The notes under the pieces: generated by a model
The model's input: only the letters and a program-made list of their open reading frames with translations
Databases searched by the model: none
What the model was told of the DNA's origin: nothing
DNA from: Rachycentron canadum
Taxonomy: Eukaryota; Chordata; Actinopteri; Carangiformes; Rachycentridae
Assembly (NCBI GenBank): GCA_038496675.1
Contig: CM076656.1
Coordinates: 19,461,720-19,525,719 of the forward strand
Length of the DNA stretch: 64,000 bases
Direction of reading: 5' to 3'
Position numbers and translations under genes: made by a program
In this document: piece after piece, positions 63,261 through 64,000 of the stretch
Numbering within the stretch: position 1 is the first letter of the stretch
How the letters are laid out: every line of letters begins with the position of its first letter

Positions 63261-64000
63261 ACACACAGAGGAAGGAGGCAGCCGATGCTATCTAGTTACT
63301 GTATGTGGTGCAACATTAGAGATACGGAAGATTACAAAACGGCCCATTAGATGTAACAGACATGTCCACTTAGTCACATTGTAATCAGATGAGTTTCATA
63401 ACGTTGCTATGGTGGTAAAAAGCCCAAAGGCAAAGAAATCGGGGAGAGGAGATGAGTCGTAAAGACAAATAAACATGAGGAAAAAGGAAAAGTACAACTC
63501 ACCAAAAGAAAACCAAAAATAGTTTAGCAGCTATTCCCAAAGTCACTGACTGGCCAGCTTGTTTATGGTAGTTATATAACAATATTTTAGAGTGTTCAGA
63601 GAGCTCCTGTGCAGCACTGCCTGACCAAATTTAATGGGAGAAGTGTCAGAGAAACCATTATACCAGCAGGGGCACGCACAGCCCTATTACATATGGCTGC
63701 TGGCTGCTAATGTGTATTAGCAGGAGACAGAGGAAGCAAGGTGAAGATAAGTGATTTTGCTGTTGCTGGATAAGTAGGACAAAGGAGGGAGGGAGTGAGT
63801 TCGGGAGGATGAAACAGAGAAAGCAGATCGGGACTGGACTGGGCACTACAAGGACCAGAGCGAGAATCATTTTGGAGGTATTTATGGGGTAAAGATGCGA
63901 GGAAACACAGGCTTATAGCTCAGTGCAAAGGTATCGAGACCCCACTGTGACACCTTGAGGGCACAGGTAGAGTCTTCACGCTATACTGTGCCCGTCGATA
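63261..64000. other. Intronic sequence at right edge, nothing recognised
   Basis: No named repeat or coding signal; purine-rich patches near 63420-63490 and 63720-63830. Confidence 0.5.

Larger units (their letters stand above)
42500..64000 (-). other. agbl4: agbl4 intron upstream of the 217-bp exon (partial)
   Basis: The region between the acceptor at 42500 and the right edge should be intronic, because the preceding exon (expected to end with residues like SRPKW and the split Trp codon) was not found. I looked on the minus strand for that sequence and for the earlier FDACFESG and YDLFIRPDT stretches. The intron is therefore at least 21.5 kb. It contains repeats, an assembly gap and several unique islands annotated separately. 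Confidence 0.8.

Noticed and set aside
42500..64000. The preceding agbl4 exon, or the nested bend5 gene known from mammals
   Set aside because: No sequence resembling either was found; they may be outside the window.
1..64000. CRISPR arrays, operons, rRNA or a novel defence-type system
   Set aside because: The repeats are eukaryotic microsatellites and transposon remnants; no spacer-repeat pattern or gene cluster exists.

Overview
The window looks like ordinary intronic DNA from a ray-finned (teleost) fish, probably a percomorph. Two things support this: very dense (CA/GT)n, (CT/GA)n and (AT)n microsatellites, and a set of degenerate repeats I recognise from memory as typical of teleost genomes (L2-type LINE fragments, a Tc1/mariner remnant, hAT-like non-autonomous elements, a tRNA-headed SINE). 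All identifications are by reading and memory; no search was run.

Only one protein-coding gene is supported. Two exons of agbl4 (cytosolic carboxypeptidase 6, CCP6) lie on the minus strand: a 217-bp exon at 42283-42499 and the next one, a 40-bp micro-exon at 7968-8007. Both have canonical GT/AG splice sites, their reading phases fit, and joined they give a continuous stretch of the protein just before the zinc-binding HPGE region. The rest of the window is intron: at least 21.5 kb upstream of the larger exon (42500-64000), a complete 34,275-bp intron between the exons (8008-42282), and at least 8 kb downstream of the micro-exon (1-7967). The exons on either side were not found and probably lie outside the window.

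From left to right: 1-8 kb holds microsatellites, a SINE and the micro-exon. 8-19 kb is mostly unique intron with one long CA tract, an AP-1-type inverted repeat and a possible regulatory island near 15.1 kb. 19-32 kb holds a LINE remnant, a TAAT-rich island at 20.5 kb, two palindromes at 26.3 and 26.8 kb and a long CA tract at 30.4 kb. 32-42 kb is the main transposon-derived zone: a 0.73-kb terminal-inverted-repeat element, two L2-like reverse transcriptase fragments and a dispersed repeat. 42-55 kb has the larger exon, a long chance open frame at 46-47 kb, a strong CTCF-type motif at 48.6 kb, paired GT/CA/GT tracts at 49.4-50.1 kb and an hAT-like terminus at 50.8 kb. 55-61 kb holds a Tc1 end, teleost repeats, an assembly gap inside an AT repeat, and another hAT-like repeat. 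62-63.3 kb is a candidate conserved regulatory island.

I saw no tRNA or rRNA gene, CRISPR array, operon, intact transposon or second protein-coding gene, and nothing that amounts to a new biological system. The more interesting leads are the obligatory 40-bp micro-exon, the TAAT-rich islands, the CTCF-type site and a few near-perfect palindromes.
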